Assembly: GCA_937889795.1 (NCBI GenBank)
Contig: CALBZH010000551.1
Span: forward strand, 1 to 16,285
DNA length: 16,285 nucleotides
DNA from: an uncultured Syntrophobacteraceae bacterium
GTDB lineage: Bacteria > Desulfobacterota > Syntrophobacteria > Syntrophobacterales > Syntrophobacteraceae
Direction of reading: 5' to 3'
Positions 15,315-16,285 of the stretch are shown here, one piece after another; position 1 is the first letter of the stretch; each line of letters starts with the position of its first letter. The notes under the pieces were generated by a model, which did not search any database, was not told the DNA's origin, and saw nothing but the letters and a program-made list of their open reading frames with translations. The position numbers and the translations under genes are program-made.

Positions 15315-16239
15315 TCATCCCTCCTTCTTTCGACCTTGGAGCAGTCCACACAAGCGAGCCGGAGTCATGGGGCTTTCGGTGACGCGCACCCCCGTGGCAT
15401 GATAGACGGCGTTTGCAATGGCCGCCGCAGTCGGGATGGTCACCGGCTCCCCCAATCCTTTGGCTCCGGTGGAATTGGCTTCGGTGTCCTCCAATTCGAT
15501 GGGCAAGGACACGATCTCGGCCGGCACGTCCAAGGCCGTCGGGAGCTTGTAGTCATGCCAATTCCGGTTCACCAGCTTTCCCGTGTGGGTCTGATCCAGG
15601 ACGCGGGCCTCGGTCATGGCAAGCCCGATCCCCATGGTGATGCCGCCGATGACTTGGCTGTCGTAGGTGAGCCGGTTCATCACCCGGCCGCTGTCGTGGG
15701 CACCCAGGAATCTCAGGATCCGGACCTCCCCCGTTCCCATGTTCACCTCGACCTCGCAGAATTGAGCGGCAAACGGATTCACCACCTTATTCTCGGGGTT
15801 TGGCCCTCGCATTCCAACCCCGACGATCACGCCCCGCTTCTTCAGCGCCTGGACATCCTTGATCGCGAGTCTCTGGGAGGGGTTCTCCCGTACGGTGATC
15901 TCGCCTCCGTCTATAGAGAGGGAGGCCGGAGCCGCCTGCAATTCCACCGCGGCCAGCTCCAGGAGCTGCCGTTTGACATCGACCGCGGCGGCACGGACAG
16001 CGGGCGCTTCCGTCGGCACGGTCTTGCTGCCCCCACTCGGCGTCGCGTACTGCGTGGTCCCCGTGTCCGCGCTTTCGATTTGAATCAGCTCGGGCTTGAT
16101 CCCGAGCTCCTCGGAGACCACCATGGCCATGACGGTTTTCGTGCCGGTACCGAGGTCGCTCGCTCCCATGTTCAAATTCACGCTGCCATCGGAAAAGAGC
16201 TTGACCACGATTGTCGACGGCGGTCCTCCGCCCCCCGCA
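15315..16239 (-). CDS. Molybdenum hydroxylase molybdopterin-binding subunit, C-terminal part (5' end missing)
   Basis: The frame enters from the adapter at 16239 and ends at TGA 15315-15317, giving about 307 residues of the catalytic subunit of a xanthine dehydrogenase/aldehyde oxidase family enzyme. Full-length members are about 700-780 residues, so over half is off the contig. Visible motifs: VNLNMGASDLGTGTKT (cofactor binding), YATPSGGSKTVPTEAPAVRAA, AHDSGRVMNRL, and GAKGLGEPVTIPTAAAIANA, whose Glu (codon 15447-15449) is the family's catalytic base. The first residues reading CSSDL in this frame are adapter. The FAD subunit gene follows 4 bases after the stop; the [2Fe-2S] subunit, if present, must be upstream off the contig. 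Aldehydes, purines, aromatic thioesters or N-heterocycles are all possible substrates; the visible part does not decide. Confidence 0.92.
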
Positions 16240-16285
16240 AGATCGGAAGAGCACACGTCTGAACTCCAGTCACGAGTGGATATCT
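16240..16285. other. Illumina TruSeq index adapter remnant (assembly artefact)
   Basis: The sequence starts AGATCGGAAGAGCACACGTC and continues through the standard TruSeq stem to the index GAGTGGAT and ATCT. It is the exact reverse complement of positions 1-46. It is not genomic, and the last biological base is 16239. Confidence 0.98.

Noticed and set aside
15243..16262. 339-codon plus-strand open frame at the right end
   Set aside because: It is antisense to two recognisable hydroxylase subunits and runs into the adapter.

Overview
This is a GC-rich bacterial contig of 16,285 bases. Positions 1-46 and 16240-16285 are not genomic. They are the two strands of an Illumina TruSeq index adapter and form a perfect 46-base terminal inverted repeat, so the biological insert is 47-16239 and the first and last genes are cut at the adapter junctions. 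The organism cannot be named from the sequence. The mix of a cytoplasmic hybrid histidine kinase with a long insert in its dimerisation domain, a Cus-type metal efflux system, a stand-alone YcaO protein and a molybdenum hydroxylase would fit a Gram-negative anaerobe or facultative anaerobe, with Desulfobacterota (former Deltaproteobacteria) as a low-confidence guess.

Layout, plus strand. (1) 47-997: the tail of a Ser/Pro-rich protein of unknown function, then a small exported protein that may carry an OB-like fold. (2) 1072-2856: a 55-residue Cys-containing small protein and, 6 bases later, a receiver-PAS-histidine kinase. (3) 2857-3419: a 563-base gap without a convincing gene. (4) 3420-10890: a copper-handling block made of a Tat-exported multicopper oxidase followed by a terminator, then a CusB-like periplasmic adaptor with an N-terminal metal-binding domain and two C-terminal YHS domains, then a CusA-like RND pump that keeps the three-methionine copper/silver site. 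The oxidase would deal with periplasmic Cu(I) while the adaptor and pump expel the metal. No outer-membrane channel (CusC) or CusF is present in the window. (5) 11190-12560: an exported protein with a Tyr-rich middle and a long Gly/Ser/Arg-rich tail, behind a good sigma-70-type promoter.

Layout, minus strand (16239 to 12605). A tightly packed operon runs convergently towards the Gly-rich gene: a molybdopterin-binding hydroxylase subunit (5' end lost at the adapter), an FAD subunit with a six-cysteine segment likely to carry an extra [4Fe-4S] cluster, and a YcaO-family protein 21 bases downstream. The YcaO-molybdenum hydroxylase pairing and the double-YHS adaptor are the two most interesting arrangements. 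I see no CRISPR array, tRNA, rRNA, insertion sequence or phage gene.
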